Source of the DNA: Calliopum simillimum
Taxonomy: Eukaryota; Arthropoda; Insecta; Diptera; Lauxaniidae
DNA: 64,000 bases
NCBI GenBank assembly: GCA_951812925.1
Contig: OX638372.1
Span: 51,425,722-51,489,721 of the forward strand
Direction of reading: 5' to 3'
Shown here piece by piece: positions 34,410 through 46,490 of the stretch (the stretch's first letter is position 1; the number at the start of each line of letters is the position of its first letter). The notes under the pieces were generated by a model. The model saw only the letters and a list, made by a program, of their open reading frames with translations. It did no database searches and had not been told where the DNA came from. The position numbers and the translations under genes were made by a program.

Positions 34410-37116
34410 TGGATAACGGGATTAAGGTAGAGAGAGAACTAAGTACATGTAAATATTCAACTTAAATTGTTACAGAATCAAGTAAAAGAAAACTACACAA
34501 TACAATATGCGACTACCATAAATCAGGGACATTTATTAATGTCCTGAATATCCGGAACGTTTTTGAATCCCGCACATGAGCTTAAAATACTGGACTCTTC
34601 CGGAAAATCCGGTACGGTTCGTCTTAATTCTGTGATTAATTTAATTCATCTTCATCAATTAATTTCATAGAATAGAAGAAGAGAACTTTCAATTTAATGC
34701 CACAATTAGTAGCAAGTATGTCCCGATTTCAATACTTTCAGAAATTAGGATGGATGAAAAAAAAATCGAAACTTGTCAAAATTTTGCATCCTTAAGGATT
34801 ATTAGGTAACGAATGAAAGACTCTTTCTTCATTAGTGGAAATAAACCATAATGTGTAAACACAAGTAAAATCTCTTAAAAACTCATAAAATATTTTCATT
34901 CATAAAAGTTATAACTACTTACGTACATAACAAATCCTGCAGAGTGTAGTGTTAATCAAAAGAATTCGCAGACAAATTTCAATTTTCGTGGTGTCAAGAT
35001 GTCTGTCTGCCTGCCTGTCTGTCTGTCTACATGTCTAGATTCATATGTTTTACCAAAATTTTTGTCAATTCATTGTCAGTCACAAAGTATGCTGCTATGT
35101 ATATCACCCATTCTAAATCCAGACAGAAACACTCATAATGTTAACGCAGTGTTGTCCTTAATGGATCTGCCTAATTTAATTTGTATTCAAAGTAAAACTT
35201 CCTTAACAACAACAACAACATGAAGAAATAAAGAACGAAATAGACGGTAACTACGCAGAAGATGATGCGTTAAAAAGTATAACAATAAAGTTGTTGCTGA
35301 TATAAATCCATGCTGTCAGCCACAAGATGGCGTCAAATATTTCCCGATTTTTTTTTCTTTGCGTTTCCTGCGTACGTACACTTGTTTAGGGATTATCATT
35401 GATAGACTGTTGCATGTGTGCGTGATAACATGATTTGCTTTTATTTTATTTCACTTTTCCCTTTGAATCTGAACAATATTTGCGCATTTTATCCTTGAGC
35501 AACAGACGAGAGACAGACAGACAGACAGACGGACAGACTGCTGCTGTCACTTTTTCATCTGCTTTTGGCGGAATTTTGCGGCTTATGTTGTCAATGTGTT
35601 GTATGTGTAAGATTCTTTCTGAATGTCATAAATGTTTGTTGTTTCCTTTCATTTTTTATGTATAAAATATTTTGTCAAAATCTGTTTGATATGAAGTGAG
35701 TTTTTTAAAAAAAAAAGGATGTCTTGTGTTAATCCGACTAAGAATGTACGAATACAATATGTATGAGCATATATTTCTTAATGTTGTTGTTGTTGTTGTT
35801 GTTGTGTTAATGTTGTTGTAAACATAAGTATATTAAATTTATTCATATTTTCGTATTTATATTTAATGTGCTCGAAAGATGTATTTTTTGTGTCAAGTTA
35901 TCAGTGAAATTGTGAAATAAGGGATAACATGCACTGAGAAAGTAATTTCATTGAATAAAAAATTGGTAAATTGGATATAAGGCACTGAAATATTTATTTG
36001 ATTCATACATATTTTATGTGGAATAAGCATGACGTGGGGAATATGAGTTGAAGAGGAATATGTTTGACTCGTAAAATTATTGCATCGACGAGATAATTCA
36101 CCAAAGGTCATTAACCTCATTTTATATTTGCGGAGAAGTGTGAAAAACATACACGCTTGTAAGCCCGATCGTCACCGTTGCCGGTAATGTCGGACTCTCC
36201 TGAGCGTCTAAAATACCTCTTCTTCATCGGGAGTACCTCCCAACTGGAAATTCATTTCTTCGCATTGCATCAGAGAGCATGGCATTTTTTTATTTTCCTA
36301 CGTTGGGCCTCCGCTGTATTTGCTCCTGTAGGAGTGGTAGGCTGAGTACTACTTCAGCAGCCCTTGCCAACGTCTCTATTTTAATTTTTAGAAAAGGAGG
36401 GAAGCCGGGGAAGGATATCGCTTCAAGACTTGGGCCTTAAACGAAAACGGACGAGTTTTTAACGACTGCGGTGTCTGCTATGATGAAAATTCTTCAGTTC
36501 TGGAACTCCCATGGTCTTTGCAAAGGCAAATAAAGCCTTATGGTGAGACCCCCACTAAGAATGTGCCAAAGGCTAAGTAAAAAGAAGCTGCGGCAGCGTT
36601 TTTAATCTTAAAGCATTTTTGTGGCTTCCGAGATTAGATTTTAGATATATAATTTTACTGCACCAAGAAAATTCAATCTTTCTCAAATATCGAACTGTTT
36701 AGGTTACATGCTGCACAAAACGAATTGGGTTTGACTGGTAAGCCTCTATTGCGGTGGTCATGAACTTTAAATGCTTAATGTTAAAATTTGATACAACTAG
36801 AGGAAATAATTGTGTTTTTTGAAAGCAAAACAAAAATAAATAAAAAAAGTGGGACAAACTTGTAAAACTTTTAGATAAACAAAATATGTATATGCTTATT
36901 GAAATAAGTATTGGTAATCAATAAACAACTTTAAACAAAATAATCGAAAATTCAAGTAAAAACACAAACGAGTAGCAAAGTTCATTTAACTTTTTGGATG
37001 GCGCTGTAATAAGGGGTTGCCAGATTTAGGGAAAAAGCCACATTTGGGAAACAATTTTGAGCTTGATGGTTTATTATGGAATAAATATGTTAAAAAACAA
37101 AAGAGTAATTAAACAA
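34410..37116. other. Unassigned DNA with several microsatellites
   Basis: TGTC/TGCC repeats at about 34999-35030, CAA at about 35205-35220, GACA at about 35509-35540 and GTT at about 35785-35806. A somewhat more GC-rich stretch at 36150-36600 shows no recognisable domain in any frame. No gene is supported. Confidence 0.4.
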
Positions 37117-37723
37117 ATCAATTTGAGTCAAAGCAAGTCATCTAACGAAAAAAGTATATGAGGCAAAAAATGTTTAAAATAGTTCAAAAAATCCGTGTGA
37201 CTTTTTTCAGAATTTTTTTAGATTTTTTATAATTTTTCAAAACGATAAAAAAAAATATTAAAAACATTTCCAAAAATCCTAAAAAAATTCTCACCTGTCC
37301 TTAGAACAATTTCAAGAATTTTTTGCCTCAGACTTTTTTTTCGTAAGATGCCTTGCTTTTGAGTACAAATTCGTTTTCTAACTGTGCCATTGAAAAACGT
37401 AAAAAATCGATTTTTGGACGCGAATATTATCTATACTCCCAAAAAAAATTTATAATTTTTAAACGCCAAAATTTTTGTAACAATATAGCCTTTATTTCTA
37501 AAGCACCCTTGGGTATCTATTTTGCAATGAGAAAAAAGTTATAACCAAAAAACATGTTTTTTTTTTAGCTTAAATGGACCTCCAGTAAGATCAAAAGTGC
37601 TTCATTGGTTTTTCTCGGAATAAAATACAAATGCCGCAGATATCGGTTTTAAGAGTTCTTCTAACTTTTAAGTAAGTTTTGGAATTATTTTATTTTTTTG
37701 CTTCATTCAAAATCGAATCGGTC
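37117..37723. repeat. Truncated foldback element, same family as 38876-40566
   Basis: 37127-37222 and 37270-37364 form the shared inner hairpin (GCATCTAACG-like CATCTAACGAAAAAAGTA; inverse GTAAGATGCCTTGCTTTTGA). The following right arm matches both arms of the 38876-40566 element: ATCGATTTTTGGACGCGAAT, TTTAAACGCCAAAATTTTT, GTGCTTCATTGGTTTTTCTC and CTAACTTTTAAGT, ending in the degenerate terminus AATCGAATCGGTC. The matching left arm is missing. Confidence 0.75.
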
Positions 37724-37924
37724 ATTTCATTTCATTTCTCCTTTGGCATGTGAAGTTTAAAGGAACACACTAAAAGCTTAGATTCCGATAAAATTTTTAT
37801 TTTGTTATGTAAAAACTTTGCTATTATACGTGAACTAAAATATCATCTAATTGTCCGCATCAGAAGATTTTGCAGAACCCAATCCGTTTAAGGTAATTTT
37901 CTATAAAATTTCAACTCGCGAACT

Positions 37925-38256
37925 GGCTCGGCCAAGACTTAACGAATGTTGGTTTTTAATTGCTTAAGAGTTTGATGATTATTTCGTAGCCTTGCAAAAA
38001 AGTCCAGATGCGTCAAATCACATGATCTCGGAGGTCAATTGACAACGTCAAGTCACGAAATAAGTCGTTCTGGAAATTTAATTTGCCTTAAATAACTGTG
38101 ACCGATCTAGTTTCTTCAAATTTTTTCACACTATTGGAAATTATACGCTCAGTAGAACGATTATAATGACCATTATCTTCTCGTAATAAGTGGCCACGGT
38201 AGACTTACCATTTTTGGTAGAATAATTTAAGAATTTTTATGCTTTGTTCGGTGTTA
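37925..38256 (-). pseudogene. Remnant of a mariner-type transposase, internally deleted
   Basis: On the minus strand the first part (38256 down to about 38105) encodes an N-terminal helix-turn-helix-like stretch, NTEQSIKILKLFYQKW, then a stop, then LLREDNGHYNRSTERII and VKKFEETR. The second part (about 38050 down to 37925) encodes the hallmark PPRSCDLTHLDFF block found near the third catalytic residue, then LKTNIR, a stop and VLAE. The central catalytic region between them is gone and there are several stops and frame changes. The pattern matches insect mariner-like (IS630/Tc1/mariner superfamily) transposases with the PPRS.DLTPLDFF signature. Its ends were not identified. It is non-functional. 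Confidence 0.7.
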
Positions 38257-38875
38257 AAACGTGCTACATTTTATAATACTATACAAAAACCAATTTGGAT
38301 GATTGAACATTTGACAGCTGCCAAACACTAGGGCTACACTTTCCAAAACCGAAGATGGATGACCCGATAGTATATTTTTCTAAAAATTGTTTTATTGAAA
38401 GGATTTTTAAATATTTACCGTATTTCTCTGTCTTGTGATTATTTTAATAGTGTAATGTAAAATATTTTGAGCTTATTTTATCAATTTCATTTTGCTATTT
38501 TTAGCAGTATTCGAGAAATATAACGTTTACATAAGCTGATCACAATATAGTGAACTTTTGGTTGACATTTTTTTATTCAAAAATCTTGCGGTATCTAAGT
38601 ATTTATCTATTAAGATGGATAAAAAATGACGTAGAGATAGGATTTGCTAATATGTAGACAGCTGGTAACCCTATCTATTGTTTAAGAAGAAACAAAAACA
38701 ATTGAATATATCTTGAGATACTTGAGTTCGTTTTGTATGATAAAAAACGGCATAAACAGCTGTGCAGCATGTAACATATGTTGTGTTTGGCGTTGCTCAA
38801 GAGTTTGCATCTTCAATCGTGATAATTAAAATGGTTTTTTCTATAATTTGCATATATGTATGTTAGACTGGGTCG

Positions 38876-40566
38876 ATTTTTTATGAAGCAAAATAAAATT
38901 ATCCCGGAACCAACTCAAAAGTTAGAGGGACTCTTAAAAACGATATCTGCATCATTATACCTTACACCCAGTGTATATTTACTTTGTCCTTCAGCTTGTA
39001 ACGCAAAGAAAGAGGCATGATAGGTATGGAAAAGTATATATATTGTTATTTACCGTCACCTCCTGAGTCGATATAGCCATGTCCGTCTGTCTGGCTGCCT
39101 GGGTGGCTGACTGGGTATGCTTGGAAACACATTTGTTGGGAAAATTGAGCAACATAGTTCAATGAAATTTGGTATTCTGCCTTCGTCGTAAAAACAAGCT
39201 CGTGGGATTGAAAATGAGCGAAATCGGTTCACGGACACGCCTACCGCCCATACAAAATATATATTCAAAATGCAATAATAAGAGCACTGTTTGCAATAAT
39301 AAAAGCAAAAACACTTTAATACTAGGGATAGTAAGTAAAGGCCTGAGCAAAAACTGGGCTAATTCGGACAAGAGGGCGTGGAACCTCCCATATAAACAAA
39401 GTTTCAAAATGTTATATTGAAAGCGTTTCTTTGATACAATAGAACCAAATTTTACTCAGACACTAAGATCTATAAATGCAAGCTCTGAGAAAAACCTAGG
39501 CAAACTTGAACAAGAGGGCATGGCACCTCCGATATAAGCAAAAGTTTCAAAATGTTATACTGAAAGATTTTTTTAAGAAAACCTAGCCGAATTTCTCTCA
39601 AACACTCAAAACAGTAAATGCAAGCTCTACGCAAAATTTACGTCAACTCGGAGAAGAAGGCGTGGCAAAACCCATATAAACAATTTGTTCTTATACTCCA
39701 TACTAGTATCTTTTTTTATTCTGAGAAAAACCAATGGAGCACTTTCGATTTTACTTTAGGCCCGTTTTTGCTGAAAAAACTTGTTTTTTGGTCGTAACTT
39801 TTTTTTTCATTAGGAAATGGATACCTAAGAGTGCTTTAGATAAAGATTATGTTTCTAAAAAAATTTTGGCGTTTAAAAATTATAAGTTTTTTTTGGGGAT
39901 ATACATAATATTCGCATCCTAAAATCGATTTTTTACGTTTTTTTAATTACTGTGAAAAAAATTATTTTTAACTCAAAAGCAAGGCATCTAACGAAAAAAG
40001 GGTTTTATGGCAAAAAATGCTTAGAATTGTTCAAAGAATACGTGCGAGTTTTTTTCAGAATTTTTTTTATTTTTTCATCAGCAAAATGCTAGGTATACTT
40101 AAAGCCAAGGCATCTAAGAAAAAATTTCATATGACATAAAATGCTTAGAATAATTCAAAGGATCGGTGTAAGTTTTTTCAAAATTTTTGGAATTTTTTTT
40201 TTATATTTTATTTTTTCGACCAAGTATTGGAAAATTATGAAAGATCTCAAAAAACAAAAAAAAAAAAAATCGGAAAAAATTCACACGTATTCTTTGAACA
40301 ATTCAAAGCATTTTTTGCCACATACACTTCTTCCGTTAAATGCCTTAATTCTGAGTAAAAAATCGTTTTTCCGACCTTATTATTGAAAAACGTAAAAAAA
40401 TCGATTTTTAGAACCGAATATTTTTTGACAAAATAGGCCTTCAGTAGAATCAAAAGTGGTCCACTGGATTTTCTCAGAATGAAAAAAGAAATGATGCAGA
40501 CATCGTTTCAAGAGTCCCTCTAACTTTTGAGTTGGTTTCGGGATTAATCTAAATTTCGACCCGGTC
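38876..40566. mobile_element. Foldback element with TA flanks, interrupted by HINE copy F
   Basis: The ends GACTGGGTCGATTTTTT and inverted GACCGGGTCGAAATTT are flanked by TA (38874-38875, 40567-40568). Subterminal CCAACTCAAAAGTTAGAGGG is repeated inverted on the right. Both arms continue through ATCGATTTTTTACG and CTCAAAAGCAAGGCATCT to the shared inner hairpin at 39972-40362, whose left half is partly duplicated (near 40100). The left arm is split by a HINE at 38957-39708; without it the element is about 940 bp. No transposase is encoded; local ORFs are poly-A/T artefacts. Confidence 0.88.
38957..39708 (-). mobile_element. HINE copy F, nested in a foldback arm
   Basis: In the minus orientation it starts TACTAGTATGG (39708) and ends GGGTGTAAGGTAT (38957). 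It carries the mini-me core, the TA run and AGACAGACGGAC, and about three tandem units. The ends sit between CTGCATCATT and TCTTTTTTTATTC. The uninterrupted arm of the host foldback reads CTGCATCATT directly followed by TCTTTTTTCATTC. Insertion was therefore between two Ts without a target duplication. Confidence 0.88.
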
Positions 40567-40568
40567 TA

Positions 40569-42376
40569 ATGTTTGTATGTTGCATAGGTACCTGTAGTTT
40601 GAATTTTTTTCCTTCTGTTGATTTTTCCACAAATATCTTAACAATGACAACGATGACATCGAAGTACTATAGTGACCAAGAGCGCAAGGAAACCACTAGC
40701 TGCCTGATAAACGTGAACACATTTCTGGCGCTATCTTCATGCAGATGCAGTTGCTTTTCATCTTTTTTTTTTTTCTTGAATTTTACTAGAAAACCCATAA
40801 GTTGTTGTAATACTAGTGGCAATAATTTCAATTACTGATGATTATTAATGTTGTGTAAAGAGACAAGATTTTTGTTGTAATAAAAAATTAAATTTTTTAC
40901 ACTTGCGAAAAGCAAAAAACCTTGAACGAAAAATTTGTGAACCATTGAAAAATTATGCGTATTTCGCATACTTATGCATATTGCATATTTGGCCCATTCA
41001 CAAAGTATCTTAAAGTTATAAATCAAAACTCAAAATAAACACATATGGGGTTTTATGCTGTTGAAAAAATTGCCAACGGTTTTCTGAGTAAAAATGTTGT
41101 TTTCCGCAAATTTACTCTCTGATTTCGCAAGATTCCCTGAGTAAATTAATGAAGCTACTACCAGTGCTTTGGAGGAACCGCGTTTTGGAATTAAAAAAAA
41201 AGAAAAATATTCCCGAAATGTATTTTCATCTGGAAAGCTCTTATTTTCATAAAATTGTAAATTATTTCAGTGTAATAATTTATATTTTATTGCCATATTA
41301 TTAACTGCAATATTGGATTTTAATGTATTTAGTTACAAAGTACACAGGGCAACTTCCAATTAGCATACAACACCACTATGTTATTACACATAATTTGCGC
41401 ACCAAACTAATAATCAGTATAATTTTAGTGTTAATATTAGATAATCTTATTAAAAAACTAACGAAGTCAGCAACCCATCTCAGAAGAAATTGTGTAGCGA
41501 CAACAATAACCTCAAGTATGTTATGGGACGATTTGACGCTGAGTCAAGAAATGGAAACGGCGAGCTTTTGTTTCTCTACCAGCAGATCAGATGGATCAGA
41601 TGACATTGTTGAGTTGAACGTACTGTTAAGTGTTGTTTTTGTAAACACCAATAAATAGAAAATAAATAGAAAATAAAAGAAAAAAATTTTGTAAACTGCT
41701 TTTCGTTAAGCTTTTCGGGACCTACCCACCTTAAGCAGAAGCAAAAAAAGGAAAACAAAGTAGAGCTTTTTTTATGTACTTTATTTTCCTTTAGCTGTGA
41801 TTCCCAACAAATCTATAATAAGGGCAAAACATAGTATACTTGTATGTTCTTCTGGATACAGGCAAAACGGTCTGTTGAGATTGATCTTTGCTGGTTTATA
41901 TTTGAAAGCAATGCCCTAACTAGTGCAGGCTCATGAGCTACTGTTTTGTTTTTTAAATTTTAACCAACGCTCAGGGGATGGCCCATATAAATGCACCATA
42001 CAGTGGTATTTTTAGCGAAAAAGCTATTTTGCGAACACAAAATTTTAAAAATATTATGATTCATATTTTAGCTTCAAAAAAATATAAATGGTTTGAAAGA
42101 TATGCGCGAGCTAAAATGGCGCTTTGAAACGCCGCATTTGTAATTTTTTCAGAAAATTACTAAGTTGGTTACGTCTAGCTACGTTTTTTAACTATAAAAA
42201 AATTCTTAGATGAGAATCTGTTGTTTCAATTTCAGTGAAAAAAAGTTCGACATATTTCATGCAAATCATTCAATTCATCAAAAAGTATATCGTCACATAA
42301 AATACAAAAAGCCGTATCATAATTTTGAATTTTTTTAAAGGCGTTGCAGGAAAACATCTTAAAAGTCCAAATATTT
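40569..42376. other. Unassigned AT-rich DNA
   Basis: No gene is supported. The 111-codon ORF at 41323-41658 has no recognisable domain and sits in AT-rich, non-conserved-looking sequence. Confidence 0.4.
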
Positions 42377-42377
42377 A

Positions 42378-42545
42378 AGAGGAGAGGAGAGGAGAGGAGA
42401 GGAGATGTGAGGAGAGGAGAGGAGAGGAGAGGAGAGGAGAGGAGAGGAGAGGAGAGGAGAGGAGAGGAGAGGAGAGGAGAGGAGAGGAGAGGAGAGGAGA
42501 GGAGAGGAGAGGAGAGGAGAGGAGAGGAGAGGAGAGGAGAGGAGA
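42378..42545 (+). repeat. GGAGA microsatellite
   Basis: About 168 bp of nearly perfect AGGAG pentamer repeats with one interruption (GATGTGAGG near 42403). A 78-codon Arg/Glu/Gly ORF through it is a repeat artefact. Confidence 0.97.
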
Positions 42546-42561
42546 TCCCATTCGAAGATTG

Positions 42562-42660
42562 CTTTATTTATGCATTGTAAACTGTGAAAAGTCGATTGCG
42601 ATATCGTGTTCGCATAAAAACTTATTCAAGGTCAAAGGTCACAAAAATCAGTTTTTTGCA
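42562..42660 (+). repeat. Dispersed repeat, copy 1
   Basis: TTTATTTATGCATTGTAAAC, TGTGAAAAGTCGATTGCG, CGTGTTCGCATAAAAA and TTATTCAAGGTCAAAGGTC recur in the same order and orientation at 58414-58515, about 16 kb away. Identity is high over about 95 bp. Element family unknown. Confidence 0.8.
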
Positions 42661-42767
42661 AATATCGCGCTAACGGTTACTTTTTTAAAAAGAATAGCGC
42701 AAGAAAATTTTGTAGCCCAGAAAATTTTCCATAAAAAGCAGCGAAAGTGAATGAAGTTCTATCGCGT

Positions 42768-43450
42768 ATCATGGCAAATGTGAGTGGCCCACGTGCAAGT
42801 AGACGGAAGCTGCTGGCTAGAGTTACAAGCTCTACCATCCTCAACGCTGCGCCGGTCTGAGCTCACGCAAAACAGAAAGAATCATACCTGTCAATAATTC
42901 AATCTACATACCCTCTAAGCTCCTTTCGCACAGTGTCGGATGACGCTATCGGAGTGATTGCAGGAATGGTACCAATAGATATTCTGGCAAGCAAACTGCA
43001 ACGCTTATGCATCGAAAGCGCAAACGCAACCAGGGCGAACGAAAGAGTGAGCAGCATTCAGGAGTGGCAGCGAAAATAAGACACATCGCAGAAGGGGAGA
43101 TTGACATTTTCTCTCATCTCAAATATTGGAGCATGGATCGACAGCAAACACGGAGAGGTTGATTTTTACCTAACACAGCTGCTCAGTAGACATTGATGTT
43201 TTAAAAAATATGTCCAACGGTTTTAACTTGAAGAAGACCCCTTCAGCCCTGGCGAAGCTGAAGATGTTCACGTTTCAGAGACATTTGTCAAGAAATGCAA
43301 GAGGCCTTTGCTGAGCCTATTACAGTGCTTAACCTGGTGCCAAATATGTGTTAAACACCAACAAAATGGCTGGCGCTTCAATTATTTGAAGCAAAATTGT
43401 TGAAAGAACTCCGGTTTATTGAACGCAGAAGAGTTGTAGAACGCCAGAAC
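42768..43450 (+). pseudogene. R1/LOA-type non-LTR retrotransposon, 3' reverse-transcriptase fragment
   Basis: The frame from 42768 encodes MANVSGPRASRRKLLARVTS, then the thumb-like FRTVSDDAIGVIAGMVPID block, then IQEWQRK and a segment ending HGEVDFYLTQLLSRH. These are recognisable as the C-terminal end of the reverse-transcriptase ORF of I-superfamily elements of the R1/LOA group. Stops at 42858 (TGA), 43077 (TAA) and 43194 (TGA) interrupt it. Weaker similarity (CFKKYVQRF, LEEDPFSP) continues toward the zinc-finger C-terminus up to about 43450. No 5' part and no 3' tail are seen. This is a 5'-truncated dead copy, the usual fate of LINE insertions. Confidence 0.8.
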
Positions 43451-45729
43451 CAGTGATTCGGCTACATCGAGAACAAGACCGGACAAGACCGACTAACTGA
43501 CAAATAATTGAGCAGTAATGCTCTAGACGGCCTCCTGACGTAATACTTGACGATAGTTCTAGGAGGCCATTTTGAATTTCGAAATTTACTAAAAAATGGC
43601 AATTGTTCATTCGAACAAAAATTTTGAGACCCTAAACATATTTTTAATTTTGCTTCCGGAGACAGAGCTGTCCCAGTTGACATGGAACGTCCCATATATA
43701 TTTTTGTATATATAACCGATTTCCAAATTTTCATCTCAGTATTTTCTACTTTTTGTCTCTGCACTTTTTGAAGTTTTTATGTTTGGAAGAATCTTTTTTT
43801 GTATTTTAAATGAACCCATAATTATACAGAAGGCTGCATAATCGAATATTGACCCAAATATATGACGAATTTTTATGAAAAATATGTTTAGAAGGAAATT
43901 TAATAGATAAATACGTATCTTATAAAATTATTTTGATAATTTTTTAAATTTACTTTGATATTTAATTGTTCTTATGCTTTTTGATCTTTTCAACTTGATC
44001 ACATGACTGCATTTTAAACTAAGTATGTCAATATATATGTACATTCATTAACTACTAGCCCAATAAGGTCATGCGGAAATATTAAGTACCATTGGATACT
44101 TAAGGTAATACAAAAATTCTTGAGCGCAATTCATTCTTTTAAATATGAAGAATAGTTTCTAGAAGAAGCAAACCAACGATTTGAACGATTGTTGACAACT
44201 TGACATTAAAGAATAATAATTTTATTATTAAATATAAAAGACAATACAAAAGCAAAAGAATTAATTACATATATTTTCTGTTTCTTTTTGTTTTGATTGT
44301 CTATTTCCAATAAAATCTACGACAATCAATGCCTTTGGTTGGAATCGAAAAGCGTAGAAAGAACCTTGCAATTTATGTCGCGTAACGTATTGCACTTGAC
44401 GAGTTGAGTTTGACGGCACCGCGTACATTGACTTGGAAACTCTTCTTGAGGTGGTGCTTGAGTTCGAGTTCTATCTATGGTTATTGTGACTATTGTCTTT
44501 ATTATTATTATTCTTTATTCTTTATTTTAATACATATATATTCTTTACCTCTTTTTTTATATATTTTTAGCAACAGTTGTTTTTATTTTTGTTTTTGTTA
44601 ATTTTTTCTGTTTTCTGTTGTGGTTTTGTCAACGTTTATTTCAATTATTTTTATTTTGTTTCTTCTTTATTTGTAATTCTTTTTTTTTAGTATTAATTTT
44701 TAATTATTTTAAAGACCTTCCGCATGATAAATTTTTTTGGAGGTTTTTCCTTTAGTCATGTTATGCATAATAAATTGGTTATTATATGTAGCCTACTAAA
44801 ATTTTGAATTTCGGCGCTTAGAATATAATAATTTCTTCTAATATTTTCCTAGATAATCAATTGAACTTACCGTGCGTGACAATGTTTTTAATGTTACAAG
44901 TTCTAATTTGGCAGAAAAAAAAAAAAAAAACGTTTTGTTATGAGCACAACATTAACAAAAAGTAAGCGAACCATAAATTATTAACATAAAAAAATACCCG
45001 TCAATATTTTAGTCTAAAGAGAGCGATTTTTTTGCTACTTAAAAATCTATATAATTTATCATATTAATTTATGATGCACACTTATTAGCACTAAATTTGT
45101 ATTTTTTGAGCATTAAATAGAGCAATACTGATTTTGCGGTGTGGGGTTTCATGGTCTCTTGAATATGAAAATAATACCAGATTCGCTGAATCGTTTTTTT
45201 TAGGCATTTTTAAAGTTATATAATACTTACAGTAATGAGTCTTATTCAATTTTGCCAATGGCATGGAAAGACTTTATCTTCCTGATTAAACTTTATCTTT
45301 TTACTTTTCCAATTGGATCAATATTCTCCAAGTATCATCTATCGAAGGACAGTTATTTCAACTCTATACATATATAGTTTAGTACTTTCTATTATTTCAA
45401 TGTATGGTTAGAAAGAAAGGGATCAATTTAAAAATTAACACCATCCAGCATATTCTGCAGACTTAGCCTTCTGCGAATATTTTCTGTTTCCAAAATTGAA
45501 TAAAAGACTGGATGGCCTATTTTGAGGGCCTTAGGAAAACCTATCATTTGGAAGGAATAAAAAAATTGGAAAAACGATGGACTTAATGATCGTGATAAAA
45601 GACTATGTTGCAACTCTCTCTTGTCGAAAAAAATACATCTTTTTCAAAACGTCTCGAACTTATCCAATAGCCCTCGTATGTAGGAAGAGTTTGTTGCAAA
45701 AAAATTTATGAAAAAAATTTATTGCGATG
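43451..45729. other. Unassigned AT-rich DNA
   Basis: T-rich tracts (44460-44700) and poly-A near 44915. No gene, RNA or element recognised. The ORFs on both strands around 43416-43764 overlap and show no domain. Confidence 0.4.
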
Positions 45730-46480
45730 GGGAATTGTTGAAGACAAATTTTCGAAATTGTTAGAAATGTCTCCGACCGCTCTCAGGGGGTTTGAACCCA
45801 TTTTTCTAAAAAAAAATTATTGCACCAATTGATAGTGAAAGGTAGAAAACAAGTGTTGCGGCATATCAGGAGTGTCCCCGACCTCCCGAGTGAGTTTTAA
45901 CCTTCTCTTTCAAAAAAAAAAATGTGTTGCTCCAATCAATAAAGAAAGGAAACTCTCAGGGGTGTTTACGACCCCTCATACGAGTTTCAAGTCCACTTTT
46001 CCAAAAAATTTTACAGCTTCAAATGATAGAGAAAGACCGAAGAAAAATTTTGGAAACTGTCAGTGGTATCCCCGACCCCGTTCAGGAATTTTAGGTTCAA
46101 TTTTCAAAAAAAATTTTCCCAATTGATAGGGAAAGGCAGGAGAAAAATTTTGGAGGGGTGTCTCCTCATTCGGTCCTATTTAATAAAAATAATGTAACGC
46201 GCCAATCAATAGGGGTCGAAGAAAAATTTTGAAAATTGTCTGGGGTGTCCCCGACCCCGTTAAGAAGTTCTGGTCCCATTTGACTTGTACAATACATTTT
46301 TTTTTAAAATGGGACCAGAAGTCCTTAGGAAGGTCGTGAGGAAAATTTTTCTTCGGTCTTTCCATATCGATTGGTGCTTTAAATTTTTTTTTTTTTTAGA
46401 AAAATGGGCCAAAACCTCCTAAAGGAAGTCGGAGGCACCCTTGATAATTTTCAAAATTTTCCTTCAACCTTTCGTTCCGG
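45730..46480. repeat. Diverged minisatellite with unit of about 85-105 bp and an inversion point
   Basis: GTCCCCGACC-like blocks recur near 45768, 45871, 45963, 46065, 46157 and 46242, each separated by a CCAATTGATAGGGAAAGG-like and an AGAAAAATTTTGGAA-like block. Near 46264-46321 the sequence turns back (AAGTTCTGGTCCCATTT .. AAAATGGGACCAGAAG), and units continue in inverted orientation to about 46480. A further inverted unit lies beyond the inserted element, at about 48120-48215. Short ORFs are by-products. Confidence 0.7.
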
Positions 46481-46490
46481 GTGTTGTAAC

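Noticed and set aside
34999..35030. TGTC/TGCC run as a mini-me element
   Set aside because: The conserved core and TA run that define the module in the HINEs are absent; plain microsatellite.
41323..41658. 111-codon ORF
   Set aside because: No domain, no repeat context and composition typical of random AT-rich sequence.
42344..42580. 78-codon Arg/Glu/Gly-rich ORF
   Set aside because: It is the translation of the GGAGA microsatellite.
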